Below, piece by piece: positions 30,433-37,694 of a stretch of DNA of 44,489 nucleotides. Made by a program: the position numbers and the translations under genes. A model generated the notes under the pieces. The model worked only from the letters and a program-made list of their open reading frames with translations, made no database searches and was not told the origin of the DNA. The first letter of the stretch is position 1. The number at the start of each line of letters is the position of its first letter. This DNA is from Clostridiales bacterium (GTDB lineage Bacteria; Bacillota; Clostridia; Oscillospirales; Oscillospiraceae). The stretch spans positions 1-44,489 of the forward strand of contig JAJQEV010000116.1 of NCBI GenBank assembly GCA_021201475.1, written 5' to 3'.

Positions 30433-30870
30433 CAACTGCCGCTTCCGGTTCTCAGTAGGGGCGCACAGCGTGCGCCCGGCCACGTTTTCTCCTTAGATGC
30501 GGAAAGATAAAGGAACTATGTCCTTTCCCTCCGGGGGCCCTATTTCTTGCTCCGCCAAGAAATAGGGGAAAGAAGGCGGCTCAAGAGGGCCGCTGTGCGT
30601 CCCTCTTAAGAATCTCCCTCTATCCCGCTGGCGGCTTCGCCTTGTCCCTCAATCAGGTGGTCTATCCCGTCAGAGACGATGTAACCTGTTACGCACCAAA
30701 GCTGCCGCCGATGGCGGCTGGGGAACATTCTGGTTTTTCATTGGTCGTGCTAATCTGATTTTCTGCAAGGGATGCAGTTTCCTTTAGGAAAACAGAAGAA
30801 ATTTCTCAGGGAACCTCTGAATCAAAGTGGAAAGGCCCGGCCCCCATGAGAAATACCTGTATAAAATCAC
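30433..30870. repeat. Dispersed repeat modules between ispE and spoIIR
   Basis: No gene is visible in about 440 bp. It starts with a perfect hairpin GGGCGCAC / GTGCGCCC (30459-30477). Positions 30487-30597 repeat 44367-44480 in the same orientation (TTCTCCTTAGA, then the hairpin TATTTCTTG / CAAGAAATA around CTCCGC, then GGGGAAAGAAGGCGGCTCA). Positions 30669-30763 repeat 1-96. The order of modules differs among the three sites. It probably represents a genome-wide intergenic repeat family; short open frames here look like spurious translations. Confidence 0.75.
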
Positions 30871-30888
30871 GCAACACCGTCTAAACTG
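30859..30888 (+). promoter_or_regulatory. Sigma-F/G-type promoter of spoIIR
   Basis: GTATA (30859-30863), then 15 bp, then GTCTAAACTG (30879-30888), close to the forespore consensus GYATA-N15/16-GGNNANNNT. SpoIIR is a known sigma-F gene in Bacillus, which supports the assignment. The -10 lies in the left arm of the hairpin at 30873-30914. Confidence 0.6.
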
Positions 30889-30917
30889 GGAGAAATCCCA
30901 AGTTAGGCGGTGTTTTT
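30873..30917 (+). terminator. Terminator-like hairpin overlapping the spoIIR promoter and ribosome site
   Basis: AACACCGTCTAAACTGGGA and TCCCAAGTTAGGCGGTGTT form a 19-bp stem with few mismatches, directly followed by TTTTT and the spoIIR ATG at 30918. The likely ribosome site AGGCGG (30905-30910) is in the right arm. Transcripts from upstream should fold it and terminate or hide the ribosome site; a transcript from the local promoter (start about 30895) would lack the left arm. Confidence 0.7.
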
Positions 30918-31544
30918 ATGTCAAATCAACCTTCTGTCCCCTGTCTGCCAGGGAAGCGCTCCCGGCCTGCCCTCCGCTGGGGGGCGGCGCTGCTGCTGTC
31001 CGGCCTGCTCCTGACGGTCAGCTGGGCGGGTTATCGCCAGGCGGCGCTGGCGGCGGGGCTGGTGCGGCTCCATGTGGTGGCCGCCTCCGACAGTGCGGAA
31101 GACCAGCGGCAGAAGCTGCTGGTGCGGGACGCGGTGCTGGACGCCGCCCGTCCCCTCCTGGCGGAGGCAGGCTCCGCCGGGGACGCCCAAACCATCCTCG
31201 CCGCCCACCTGGAGGAGCTGGCCCAGGCGGGGGCCGACGCCCTCCGGGCGTCCGGCGGCTCCGGCAGCGTCACCGCAGCACTGAACCGCAAATATTACGC
31301 CACCCGCTATGGGGAGAGCGCCGCCCTCCCCGCCGGGGAATACGTCAGCCTGCAAATCATCATTGGGGAGGGGGAAGGCCACAACTGGTGGTGCGTCCTC
31401 TTCCCCGACCTCTCCACCGGGGAGGACGCTGCCGCCGTCATGGCGGAGGAGGACGCGGGGCTGGTGACCCAGGCGGACGAGGGCTATGAGCTGCGCTTCC
31501 GCTGCCTGGAGCTGTGGGGGGCTCTGAAGGAGTGGCTGTCCTGA
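30918..31544 (+). CDS. spoIIR: Stage II sporulation protein R
   Basis: A 208-residue forespore-made signalling protein. A hydrophobic N-terminal helix (about 20-38) exports it to the intermembrane space, where SpoIIR triggers SpoIIGA to process pro-sigma-E. Family features: LVRLHVVAASDSAEDQRQKL (about 48-67), VRDAVLDAARPLL, and LPAGEYVSLQIIIGEGEGHN followed by WWCVLFPDLS (about 150). The ATG at 30918 is the only start that keeps the export helix. It converges on the flippase gene with a 61-bp overlap of coding regions, so no terminator can sit directly after it. Confidence 0.93.
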   Translation: MSNQPSVPCLPGKRSRPALRWGAALLLSGLLLTVSWAGYRQAALAAGLVRLHVVAASDSAEDQRQKLLVRDAVLDAARPLLAEAGSAGDAQTILAAHLEELAQAGADALRASGGSGSVTAALNRKYYATRYGESAALPAGEYVSLQIIIGEGEGHNWWCVLFPDLSTGEDAAAVMAEEDAGLVTQADEGYELRFRCLELWGALKEWLS

Positions 31545-33061
31545 GCGGGCAGCCGTATCGGATTCACTCCCTGGGCCAACAGCGCCGCCAGGTAGAGGGC
31601 GCAGCCCACCAGCGCGGAGAGCAGGGTGGACGGCCACAGCCCCGCCCCGCTCCCCCGCATAGCCCGGTAGAGCAGGTTCACCGTCAGCCCCATCAGGAGG
31701 GCGGACAGGGCCGGGGCCGTCAGCACCGGGAACCATCGAATCTGCGCCCCTTCCTGCCGGACGACCACCCGAATCCGCAGCCGGAAGCCCAGGAGGGAAC
31801 TGACCGCCGTCCCCAACGCGTAGGCGTAAAAGCCCAGCCTGCCGGTCAGCAGGAGGGTGCAGCCCAGCTGCACCCCGCCGCAAAGCAGGGAGATGGCCGC
31901 CCCCTGTTTTTGCCGCCCGACGCCGTTGAGGACGGTGTTCAGGACGGCCTCATAGGCCGAGAAGGCCGCGCCGACGCTCAGAGGGAGCAGCAGCTCCCCC
32001 ACCCGGCTGTCGTGGAACAGCAGCGCCCCCACATCGCCCCCCAGCGTCACCAGTAGCGCCATCAGCGGCAGCACCAGCAGGGAGACGGAGAAGAGCGCCG
32101 TCTCGATATACCGGTTCAGCTCCGCCTTCCGCCCCAGGGTGCAGCACTCCGTCAGCCGGGGCAGGATGGACAGAGACAGGGCGTTCACAAAGGCGAAGGG
32201 CAGGTTCAGCAGCGGCAGCGTCATGCCGAACACCACCCCGAAGGCTTCCATGGCTCCCGCCGCGGTGTATCCCGCCAGCACCAGCAGCTGGGGCACCAGG
32301 ATCGCGTTGACCGACCCCATCAGGTTGCCCAAAAGGGCGGTGAACCCCACCGGCAGGGCAATGCGGAGCAGGGCGCGGCGGGCATTGCCCGCCTCTCCCG
32401 CCTGCCCCGGCCGGATGTCCGGGCGATGCTGCCGCCTATGCCGCGCCAGGGTCAGCACCAGGGCGGAGAATACCTCGCTGACCCCCATTCCAAGCACAAT
32501 GACCGCCACCGCATGGGCCCCGTCCAGGGGCATCAGCATCCACAACAGCCCCAGCACCGCCGCCGCCCGGATGACCTGCTCCGCCAGCTCCACCGCGGCG
32601 GGGATGCGGGTCTCCCCGAAGCCGTAGAAGTAATTTTTCGTCAGGTTCTCCACACCGGTGAGCAGCAGGCAGGGCAGCAGACAGGGCAGGGCCAGGGCTG
32701 TCCGCCCGTCCCCCAGCACCCGGCTGGCCAGAGGCTGGGCCAGCAGCACCACCGCCGCCGCCAGCGCCGCCCACACCACAAAGAGCAGCCACAGCGCCGT
32801 ATTCAGCAGCCGGGCCGCCCCCCGGCTGTTCTGCCGGGCGGCCTCCGCCGCCGTGCGGTTGCACACCGCCACCGCCAGCCCGGAAACGGCCACGGATTGC
32901 AGCACGCCGTACACCGGCATCACCAGCTGATACAGCCCCATATACTCCGCCCCAACGGTGCGGGACAGCATCATCCGGTAGAAGAAGCCCACCACCTGGG
33001 TAAACACTCCCACCACCGTCAGCAGGAAGGCGGACTGTGCGAAGCTCTCCCGTTCTTTCAT
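31484..33061 (-). CDS. SpoVB/MurJ-like polysaccharide flippase (MOP superfamily)
   Basis: A 525-residue membrane protein with about 14 helices, typical of the MVF/SpoVB branch. It opens with FLLTVVGVFTQVVGFFYRMM and GAEYMGLYQLVMPVYGVLQS, like SpoVB, whose role is spore-cortex precursor transport. The mid-region carries ENLTKNYFYGFGETRIP and LLNLPFAFVNALSLSILPRL. The start follows TGAGGTGAG. The 3' end overlaps spoIIR on the other strand by 61 bp, leaving a basic C-terminal tail (SSRQRKRSS). Pairing with spoIIR supports a sporulation role; a general cell-wall flippase is the alternative. Confidence 0.87.
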   Translation of the reverse strand: MKERESFAQSAFLLTVVGVFTQVVGFFYRMMLSRTVGAEYMGLYQLVMPVYGVLQSVAVSGLAVAVCNRTAAEAARQNSRGAARLLNTALWLLFVVWAALAAAVVLLAQPLASRVLGDGRTALALPCLLPCLLLTGVENLTKNYFYGFGETRIPAAVELAEQVIRAAAVLGLLWMLMPLDGAHAVAVIVLGMGVSEVFSALVLTLARHRRQHRPDIRPGQAGEAGNARRALLRIALPVGFTALLGNLMGSVNAILVPQLLVLAGYTAAGAMEAFGVVFGMTLPLLNLPFAFVNALSLSILPRLTECCTLGRKAELNRYIETALFSVSLLVLPLMALLVTLGGDVGALLFHDSRVGELLLPLSVGAAFSAYEAVLNTVLNGVGRQKQGAAISLLCGGVQLGCTLLLTGRLGFYAYALGTAVSSLLGFRLRIRVVVRQEGAQIRWFPVLTAPALSALLMGLTVNLLYRAMRGSGAGLWPSTLLSALVGCALYLAALLAQGVNPIRLPAQDSHSFRAPHSSRQRKRSS

Positions 33062-33084
33062 ACTCTCACCTCAGGGCAGTCTAT

Positions 33085-33127
33085 GCGCGCCTTGTCCCAA
33101 ACAGAAGGACAGGGCGCGCTTGTTTTC
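33085..33127 (+). terminator. Plus-strand terminator-like hairpin upstream of the SpoVB-like gene
   Basis: GCGCGCCTTGTCC pairs with GGACAGGGCGCGC around CAAACAGAA, followed by TTGTTTTCC on the plus strand. On the minus strand no T run follows. The only plus-strand gene upstream is spoIIR, 1.5 kb away, so it may end spoIIR read-through antisense to the flippase gene. Confidence 0.6.
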
Positions 33128-33132
33128 CGCTC

Positions 33133-33161
33133 TTGTAACAGGCTGCCATCTGTGCTATAAT
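33133..33161 (+). promoter_or_regulatory. Promoter of exoA
   Basis: TTGTAA (33133-33138) and TATAAT (33156-33161) with a 17-bp spacer; AAGGAG precedes the ATG at 33195. Confidence 0.8.
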
Positions 33162-33194
33162 ACATAAAACCTTTGAGAGAAGGAGTGTGTGCCC

Positions 33195-33953
33195 ATGCTG
33201 AAGCTGGTTTCGTGGAATGTAAACGGCCTGCGGGCCTGTCTGAAAAAGGGGTTCCAGGAGGCGTTCGACGGCCTGGACGCCGACATCTTCTGCCTCCAGG
33301 AGACGAAGCTGCAGCCGGGGCAGGTGACGCTGGAGCTGCCCGGCTATGAGCAGTACTGGAACTCCGCCGAGAAGAAGGGCTATTCCGGCACGGCGGTCTT
33401 TACCCGGCTGCACCCCCTGTCCGTCCGCTACGGCATGGACATCGACGCCCACGACCATGAGGGGCGGCTCATTACCCTGGAGCTTGAAAACTTCTACTTC
33501 GTCTGCTGCTACACCCCCAACAGCCAGGACGGCCTGCGGCGCATCGACTACCGGATGGAGTGGGAGGACGATCTGAGGGCCTACCTGATGGGGCTGGACC
33601 GGGTGAAGCCGGTGGTGTACTGCGGCGACCTGAACGTGGCCCATGAGGAGATCGACCTGAAAAACCCCAAGACCAACCGAGGCAACGCGGGCTTCTCCGA
33701 CCAGGAGCGGGAAAAGATGACCCTGCTCCTGCACAGCGGCTTTACCGACACCTTCCGCTACCTGTACCCGGAGCTGACGGGGGCCTACTCCTGGTGGAGC
33801 TACCGTTTCCACGCCAGGGAGAACAACGCAGGCTGGCGTATTGACTACTTTATCGTGTCCGACCGGCTGGTGCCGGAGGTGGGGGACTCCAAGATTCACG
33901 CCGATTTGTTCGGCAGCGACCACTGCCCGGTGGAGCTGGAGCTGAATCTGTAA
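33195..33953 (+). CDS. exoA: Exodeoxyribonuclease III / AP endonuclease
   Basis: A 252-residue endonuclease/exonuclease/phosphatase-fold enzyme for base-excision repair. Motifs: LVSWNVNGLRA (residues 4-14), FCLQETKLQ (metal Glu, about 35), YCGDLNVAHEEIDL (about 140), RGNAGFSDQER, YSWWSYRF and the C-terminal SDHCPVELEL. ATG 33195 has AAGGAG at 9 nt; the GTG 6 bp upstream is too close to that site. It is a single-gene unit between its own promoter and a hairpin. Confidence 0.95.
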   Translation: MLKLVSWNVNGLRACLKKGFQEAFDGLDADIFCLQETKLQPGQVTLELPGYEQYWNSAEKKGYSGTAVFTRLHPLSVRYGMDIDAHDHEGRLITLELENFYFVCCYTPNSQDGLRRIDYRMEWEDDLRAYLMGLDRVKPVVYCGDLNVAHEEIDLKNPKTNRGNAGFSDQEREKMTLLLHSGFTDTFRYLYPELTGAYSWWSYRFHARENNAGWRIDYFIVSDRLVPEVGDSKIHADLFGSDHCPVELELNL

Positions 33954-33984
33954 GGAAGCGGTTTTCGCTTTCAAAAACCGCCAT

Positions 33985-34021
33985 GCGCCGGAGCCTGGCA
34001 AAAGCTGTCAGGCTCCGGCGC
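33985..34021. terminator. Hairpin between exoA and the convergent small-protein gene
   Basis: GCGCCGGAGCCTG pairs with CAGGCTCCGGCGC around GCAAAAGCTGT. T runs are poor on the plus strand; on the minus strand TTTTTGA follows about 13 nt after the stem. It is likely a shared 3' end. Confidence 0.6.
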
Positions 34022-34029
34022 TGTTCTGG

Positions 34030-34404
34030 TCACTTGCTGTCGTCCAGCAGCTCCACCCGGACGACCCCGTTCAGCTCCGCCGGGTCTGTCTCCGCAATGT
34101 CGCCGGTGAAGGTGATGGAGATGGTCTGCCCTTCCCGCAGCTCGTCAGGGGTCAGCTCCGTGCCCCGCCATTCCAGCGCCGCCGCCTCCACAGAGAGGCA
34201 GAAGCTGCCCCGGAAGTTGACGCTGTTGACCTCCAGCCCGGTGACGGTCAGGCTGCCGTCGTCCTGGTTCACCTGGTCAATCGTAGCGTAAAAGGTGGTT
34301 CCGGCGACGCTCTGGGCGGTATTCCGCCCGATCATCAGCCCTACCGCCAAACCCACCAGCAGGGTCAGGGCAGCGATGCACATTGCGATAGACTTCTTCA
34401 TCAT
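34030..34404 (-). CDS. Small membrane-anchored protein of unknown function
   Basis: A 124-residue protein with one N-terminal membrane helix (about 5-25) and an outside domain of about 95 residues that looks beta-rich, with short alternating strands (TTFYATIDQVNQDDGSLTVT, FRGSFCLSVEAAALEW, QTISITFTGDIAE). I do not recognise the family; the pattern resembles small OB-like exported domains that bind ligands or metals. Start: tandem ATGs after GGAGGAATCGG. It stands alone, convergent with exoA and preceded by the terminator of the DUF1294 gene. Confidence 0.7.
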   Translation of the reverse strand: MMKKSIAMCIAALTLLVGLAVGLMIGRNTAQSVAGTTFYATIDQVNQDDGSLTVTGLEVNSVNFRGSFCLSVEAAALEWRGTELTPDELREGQTISITFTGDIAETDPAELNGVVRVELLDDSK

Positions 34405-34456
34405 TCCGATTCCTCCGTTTCCTCCCCGGTAGGGGGTTCTTACTCTGATAGACGCA

Positions 34457-34498
34457 AAACAGCGGCGCCCGTTGCGGCGCCGCTGCGTTTTTTTGCGT
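34457..34498 (-). terminator. Terminator of the DUF1294 gene
   Basis: AGCGGCGCC / GGCGCCGCT, extended by outer pairing of ACGCAAAA with TTTTGCGT. On the minus strand the stem ends in CTGTTTTGCG; the plus strand has seven Ts. It separates the thyX operon from the small-protein gene. Confidence 0.8.
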
Positions 34499-34515
34499 TA
34501 TTTTTGTCATCATCC

Positions 34516-34788
34516 CTACCAGAGCAGCACCAGAAGCACAACCCAGAGGACACAGGAAAGGGGTACCAGAATCTGGAAGGTTCTGTGCCGCGTCTTGTGG
34601 CGGAACAGCTGCATCCCCAGCAGCGCGCCCACGCAGCCGCCGACGAAGGCGGCCGTCAGCAGCGTCCGCTCCGAGATGCGCCAGGCCCCCCGCCTGGCCC
34701 TGGCCTTGTCCAGGCCGTAGAGGAGGAAGGTCACTACGTTCGCCGCCGCCAGGTAAAGGGGCAGAATCCTGCCCAACAGTCCGTTCAT
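34516..34788 (-). CDS. DUF1294 membrane protein
   Basis: A 90-residue protein with three hydrophobic segments. The DUF1294 core is visible: YLAAANVVTFLLYGLDKARA, then WRISERTLLTAAFVGGCVGA and LGMQLFRHKTRH. The function of the family is unknown; some members are fused to cold-shock domains. The start ATG overlaps the stop of the ArsC/Spx-like gene (ATGA, 34785-34788) and has GGAGGAAG upstream, so it is the coupled last gene of the relBE-thyX operon. Confidence 0.85.
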   Translation of the reverse strand: MNGLLGRILPLYLAAANVVTFLLYGLDKARARRGAWRISERTLLTAAFVGGCVGALLGMQLFRHKTRHRTFQILVPLSCVLWVVLLVLLW

Positions 34789-35126
34789 TGCGCTTCCTCC
34801 CACTGCTTCCAAATCTCCGGGCAGTAGCCTACGGTGGCCTGCCTGCCGTTGCGGACGATTGGGGTACGGAGCAGACCGGGATCCTCCAGCAGATGTTCCA
34901 GCTTCTGCTCGTCATAGGCCAGGTAGGCCAGCCCTTTCGCGTCCGGGTGCTTGGGGTCAATGACGGCGTCAAAACCCACCGCCCGAATCACGCCGGTCAG
35001 CTCCCCCCGGCTCATGGGGTGCTTTAAAATGTCCACATTCTGGAAGCGGATGCGCCGCTCCTTGAAGTAGCGTTGGGCCTTCTTCGTGTCAAAGCACTTG
35101 GGCTTGCCAAAAATCTGTATGTTCAT
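34785..35126 (-). CDS. ArsC/Spx-family thioredoxin-fold protein
   Basis: A 113-residue protein of the arsenate reductase/Spx superfamily. The N-terminal strand leads to a single cysteine (GKPKCFDTKKAQRYFKERRI), followed by LKHPMSRGELTGVIRAVG and the cis-proline region LLRTPIVRNGRQATVGYC. True Spx has CxxC; here the motif is C-F-D-T, nearer the YffB/ArsC-like glutaredoxin-type group. No arsenic gene is nearby, so a redox or regulatory role is as likely as arsenate reduction. It lies 12 bp after thyX in the same operon. Confidence 0.87.
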   Translation of the reverse strand: MNIQIFGKPKCFDTKKAQRYFKERRIRFQNVDILKHPMSRGELTGVIRAVGFDAVIDPKHPDAKGLAYLAYDEQKLEHLLEDPGLLRTPIVRNGRQATVGYCPEIWKQWEEAQ

Positions 35127-35138
35127 CTCCGCCGCCTT

Positions 35139-35930
35139 TCAGGGCTGGGGCGTGGCCGCGGCTTCCTTGATGGCGCGGTACTTCTCCTGCACCTCTTTCG
35201 TCTTGCCGCAGGACATCTTCCCCTCGGTGCAGTGGCCGCAGGCCACACAGCTGGGCCCGGCGGCGGCGAACAGGCCGGGGGCCACGGGATAGACCAGCTT
35301 AAGCATCTCCTCCGCCAGGGCGCGAATTTCCCACTGGGCCCGGTTGCAGCACCGCAGGGCGAAGAAGTTTTTCAGGCTCCGGGCGTTCATGGTCATGACC
35401 ATCTTCGTTTCGCAGGCGTTGGGCAGCACGAAGCGGGCGTCCTCGTTGGCCATCTTCTCCGCCTTTTTCTCCGCTTCCTTTTGGGAGAATCCTTCCGACA
35501 TCAGCTCGGCGGTATGCCGCTCCTGCAAGGAGGCACACAGGGACAGATACTCCTCCCCCTGCTTCCGCATGGCCTCCAGGAACAGTGCCTTGGAGGCTGG
35601 GTCGGCCTCCACCTCCGGAGGAATCACGAACTGAAAGTCGTCCAGCCGCACATAGCGCTGGCTCTGGACGGAGAAGGATGCGATGCGGTGGCGGGTGATC
35701 TGCGCCAGCAGGGAGCGGCTGACCCCCTCGATAGCGAAGGTGAAGGAGGCGTGTTCGATGGGGCTTTCGTGGCCCATAGACGCCAGCATTTTGACGAATT
35801 TCGCCGTTTTCTCCGGCGTCAGGTTTTCCAGCAGTTCGTCCACCCCCACGGGGCTGTAGCACAGCTTGGCGGCGGCGGCAACCACCCGCTCCGGCTCCGG
35901 CGTGTGGGCGATCAATTTGACAGTCATCAT
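35139..35930 (-). CDS. thyX: Flavin-dependent thymidylate synthase
   Basis: A 263-residue ThyX that makes dTMP from dUMP with methylene-tetrahydrofolate, FAD and NADPH. The ThyX motif [14 protein letters not shown] (about 79-92) is intact, as are [20 protein letters not shown] (about 53-72) and the dUMP-side [20 protein letters not shown] cysteine-rich C-terminal extension ([16 protein letters not shown]) goes beyond the minimal ThyX and could bind a metal. The start overlaps the stop of the RelE-like toxin by 4 bp (ATGA), tying an essential gene to a toxin message. Confidence 0.95.
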   Translation of the reverse strand: MMTVKLIAHTPEPERVVAAAAKLCYSPVGVDELLENLTPEKTAKFVKMLASMGHESPIEHASFTFAIEGVSRSLLAQITRHRIASFSVQSQRYVRLDDFQFVIPPEVEADPASKALFLEAMRKQGEEYLSLCASLQERHTAELMSEGFSQKEAEKKAEKMANEDARFVLPNACETKMVMTMNARSLKNFFALRCCNRAQWEIRALAEEMLKLVYPVAPGLFAAAGPSCVACGHCTEGKMSCGKTKEVQEKYRAIKEAAATPQP

Positions 35931-36259
35931 AGTTTCTCTCCCTCTTGCTCCCGCAGTCTGACGGCAATATCAGAAGCGCTGTAAAGCACCCGCAAAACCG
36001 TCACCCTGCTGTGATTTATCACATAAAATGCCGAATAGTTATCCACCAACAGTTGGCGGATTCCCTGCTCCCGCTCAGGCTGAGATTCCAGCAGACGGCA
36101 GCGCTCCGGCAACTGCTCCAGAGTGTTGATTGCTCCGGCAATGCGGTCATACTGTTTCATGGCGGTATCCGGCGCATGGAATACGGTGGCAATGTGATGG
36201 TAAATCGCCTCCATGTCCCTTAACGCCTGATTGGTGATCTCTATCTTGTATTGTTTCAT
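35927..36259 (-). CDS. RelE/ParE-family toxin
   Basis: A 110-residue basic protein with the RelE/ParE layout: [20 protein letters not shown], then [35 protein letters not shown] and [16 protein letters not shown]. RelE proteins cleave mRNA in the ribosome; ParE members poison gyrase. The Tyr and Arg residues near the C terminus suggest an active nuclease-type member, but the class is not certain. It overlaps the antitoxin stop by 4 bp and the ThyX start by 4 bp. Confidence 0.9.
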   Translation of the reverse strand: MKQYKIEITNQALRDMEAIYHHIATVFHAPDTAMKQYDRIAGAINTLEQLPERCRLLESQPEREQGIRQLLVDNYSAFYVINHSRVTVLRVLYSASDIAVRLREQEGEKL

Positions 36260-36561
36260 GCGTGGGTTTCCCGGAACTGCGCAAAGGCGGCAGCGGCGTC
36301 CTGGGTGCGGCCATTTTCCATATCATCAACGCCGGCCTGCAACGCGCTGTGAAGCGCTTCCGCAGACATCCGGTCGGCGTTGACAGATTCAGGCGCTTTG
36401 GGCAGCGACACCGAAAAGGGGATGCCGCCGGTCAGAGACACCTGGCGGAGAAACATATCCACCGCAGTCGCCATGGGAATCCCCAGCTGCTTGAGCACTT
36501 CCTCTGCCTCCCGCTTCACCGTAGGATTCACACGAAGATTCAGGGTTGCTGTCTTTTCCAT
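36256..36561 (-). CDS. RelB/DinJ-family antitoxin
   Basis: A 101-residue antitoxin. The N-terminal ribbon-helix-helix (TATLNLRVNPTVKREAEEVL, then GIPMATAVDMFLRQVSLTGG) is typical RelB/DinJ. The C-terminal part (about 50-101) should wrap the toxin. It normally represses its own promoter; an inverted repeat sits between the -35 and -10 just upstream. AAGGAG precedes the ATG, and its stop overlaps the toxin start. It is the first gene of the five-gene unit relB-relE-thyX-arsC-like-DUF1294. Confidence 0.92.
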   Translation of the reverse strand: MEKTATLNLRVNPTVKREAEEVLKQLGIPMATAVDMFLRQVSLTGGIPFSVSLPKAPESVNADRMSAEALHSALQAGVDDMENGRTQDAAAAFAQFRETHA

Positions 36562-36582
36562 AGTATCAGCTCCTTTTCTGTC

Positions 36583-36611
36583 ATTGTAACGCGATTTGCG
36601 TTAGCCGTCAA
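36583..36611 (-). promoter_or_regulatory. Toxin-antitoxin promoter with internal operator
   Basis: On the minus strand TTGACG (36606-36611) and TACAAT (36583-36588) are 17 bp apart. The perfect inverted repeat TAACGC-N5-GCGTTA (36587-36603) fills the spacer, a classical place for RelB-type ribbon-helix-helix autorepression. Confidence 0.82.
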
Positions 36612-36666
36612 GCCCGGGCTTGCGCCAAATCAGGAATCTCATCCCGTTTCCGGGCGAAAGGCTGCC

Positions 36667-37395
36667 TCACATTCCAAACCCCCCGTTGACCCCCAGCACC
36701 TGCCCGGTGATGAAGGAAGCGTCTCCGCTGCACAGGAAGTAAATGGCCGCCGCCACCTCCTCCGGGGTACCCAGCCGCCCCAGGGGGGTCTCCTCCGCCA
36801 GGGCCTGACGGTTTTCCCCGTCAGCGAAGGCCATCATGTCGGTATCGACGACGCCGGGGGCTACTACGTTGACGGTGATACCGGAGGGCCCCACCTCCTT
36901 GGCCAGCGCCCTGGAGAAGCTCAGCACCGCCCCCTTGGCTGCGGAGTAGGCCACCTCACAGCTGCCTCCCACCTGCCCCCAGATGGAGGAAATTGTGACG
37001 ATGCTGCCCCGGTGCTGCCGGAGCAGGTAGGGCAGCGCGGCCCGGCAGGCGTGGTAAACGCCGTTCACGTCCACCGCCATCAGCCGCTCCCACTGCTGGC
37101 TTGTCACGTCCTGGAGCACCATACCGGGCAGGGCGACGCCCGCGTTGCAGACCAGGGCGTCCAGGCCGCCGAACCGCTCCGCCACCGCGTCCGTCATGGC
37201 CTGCACCTGCCGCCAGTCGGCCACGTCGGCCTGCACCGGAAGAGCGTTCGGCCCCAGCCCCCGGCACAGGGCCTCCGCCCGCGCTTGGGAGCGGCAGTAG
37301 TTCACCGCCACGTTCCAGCCCTCCGCATGGAAGCGCCGGGCGGCGGCTGCGCCGATGCCCCGGCTGGCCCCGGTGATCAATACTGTCTTTGCCAT
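36667..37395 (-). CDS. SDR-family oxidoreductase (FabG/YmfI-like)
   Basis: A 242-residue short-chain dehydrogenase/reductase. Cofactor motif TGASRGIG (residues 7-14), NAG (about 88), catalytic Ser in TISSIWGQ (about 137), YSAAKGA with catalytic Tyr and Lys (about 150-154), and C-terminal FITGQVLGVNGGFGM. Close relatives are 3-oxoacyl-ACP reductases and the EF-P 5-aminopentanone reductase YmfI; sequence alone does not separate them. GGAAGGAAG lies upstream of the ATG. It is a single gene, divergent from the EF-G-like gene. Confidence 0.9.
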   Translation of the reverse strand: MAKTVLITGASRGIGAAAARRFHAEGWNVAVNYCRSQARAEALCRGLGPNALPVQADVADWRQVQAMTDAVAERFGGLDALVCNAGVALPGMVLQDVTSQQWERLMAVDVNGVYHACRAALPYLLRQHRGSIVTISSIWGQVGGSCEVAYSAAKGAVLSFSRALAKEVGPSGITVNVVAPGVVDTDMMAFADGENRQALAEETPLGRLGTPEEVAAAIYFLCSGDASFITGQVLGVNGGFGM

Positions 37396-37589
37396 GGGAT
37401 ACGCTTCCTTCCTCTGAATCTGTCTGCTTTCCGTAGTTTAACACAAAATTTCCCGTCCTACAAGGGCGGATACGCACTTTTCCGCGCCGTTTGCGTCCTG
37501 CCGCTCCCTCTGAAAAAGCATCGTTTTTTAGAAAAAATCAGTATCAAAAAGGCTTCCGAAGAAACGCTGTAAAAATCACAAAACAATAG
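37396..37589. other. Gene-free region between the SDR and EF-G-like genes
   Basis: About 190 bp without a believable gene. It should contain the minus-strand promoter of the SDR gene, which I could not pin down (TAAACT near 37435 is a weak candidate), and an A/T-rich stretch ahead of the EF-G-like promoter. Confidence 0.5.
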
Positions 37590-37618
37590 TTGCGTTTTGC
37601 GGGCCATTCGTGTATAAT
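37590..37618 (+). promoter_or_regulatory. Promoter of the EF-G-like gene
   Basis: TTGCGT (37590-37595) and TATAAT (37613-37618), 17-bp spacer; the leader is about 70 nt with AAGGAG ahead of the ATG at 37695. Confidence 0.78.
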
Positions 37619-37694
37619 GACCAATAGGGTATTATACTGACGGAGCAGGCGCTCCGAGTGAAAATCCACCATATTGATAAGGAGCGTAAACAAC

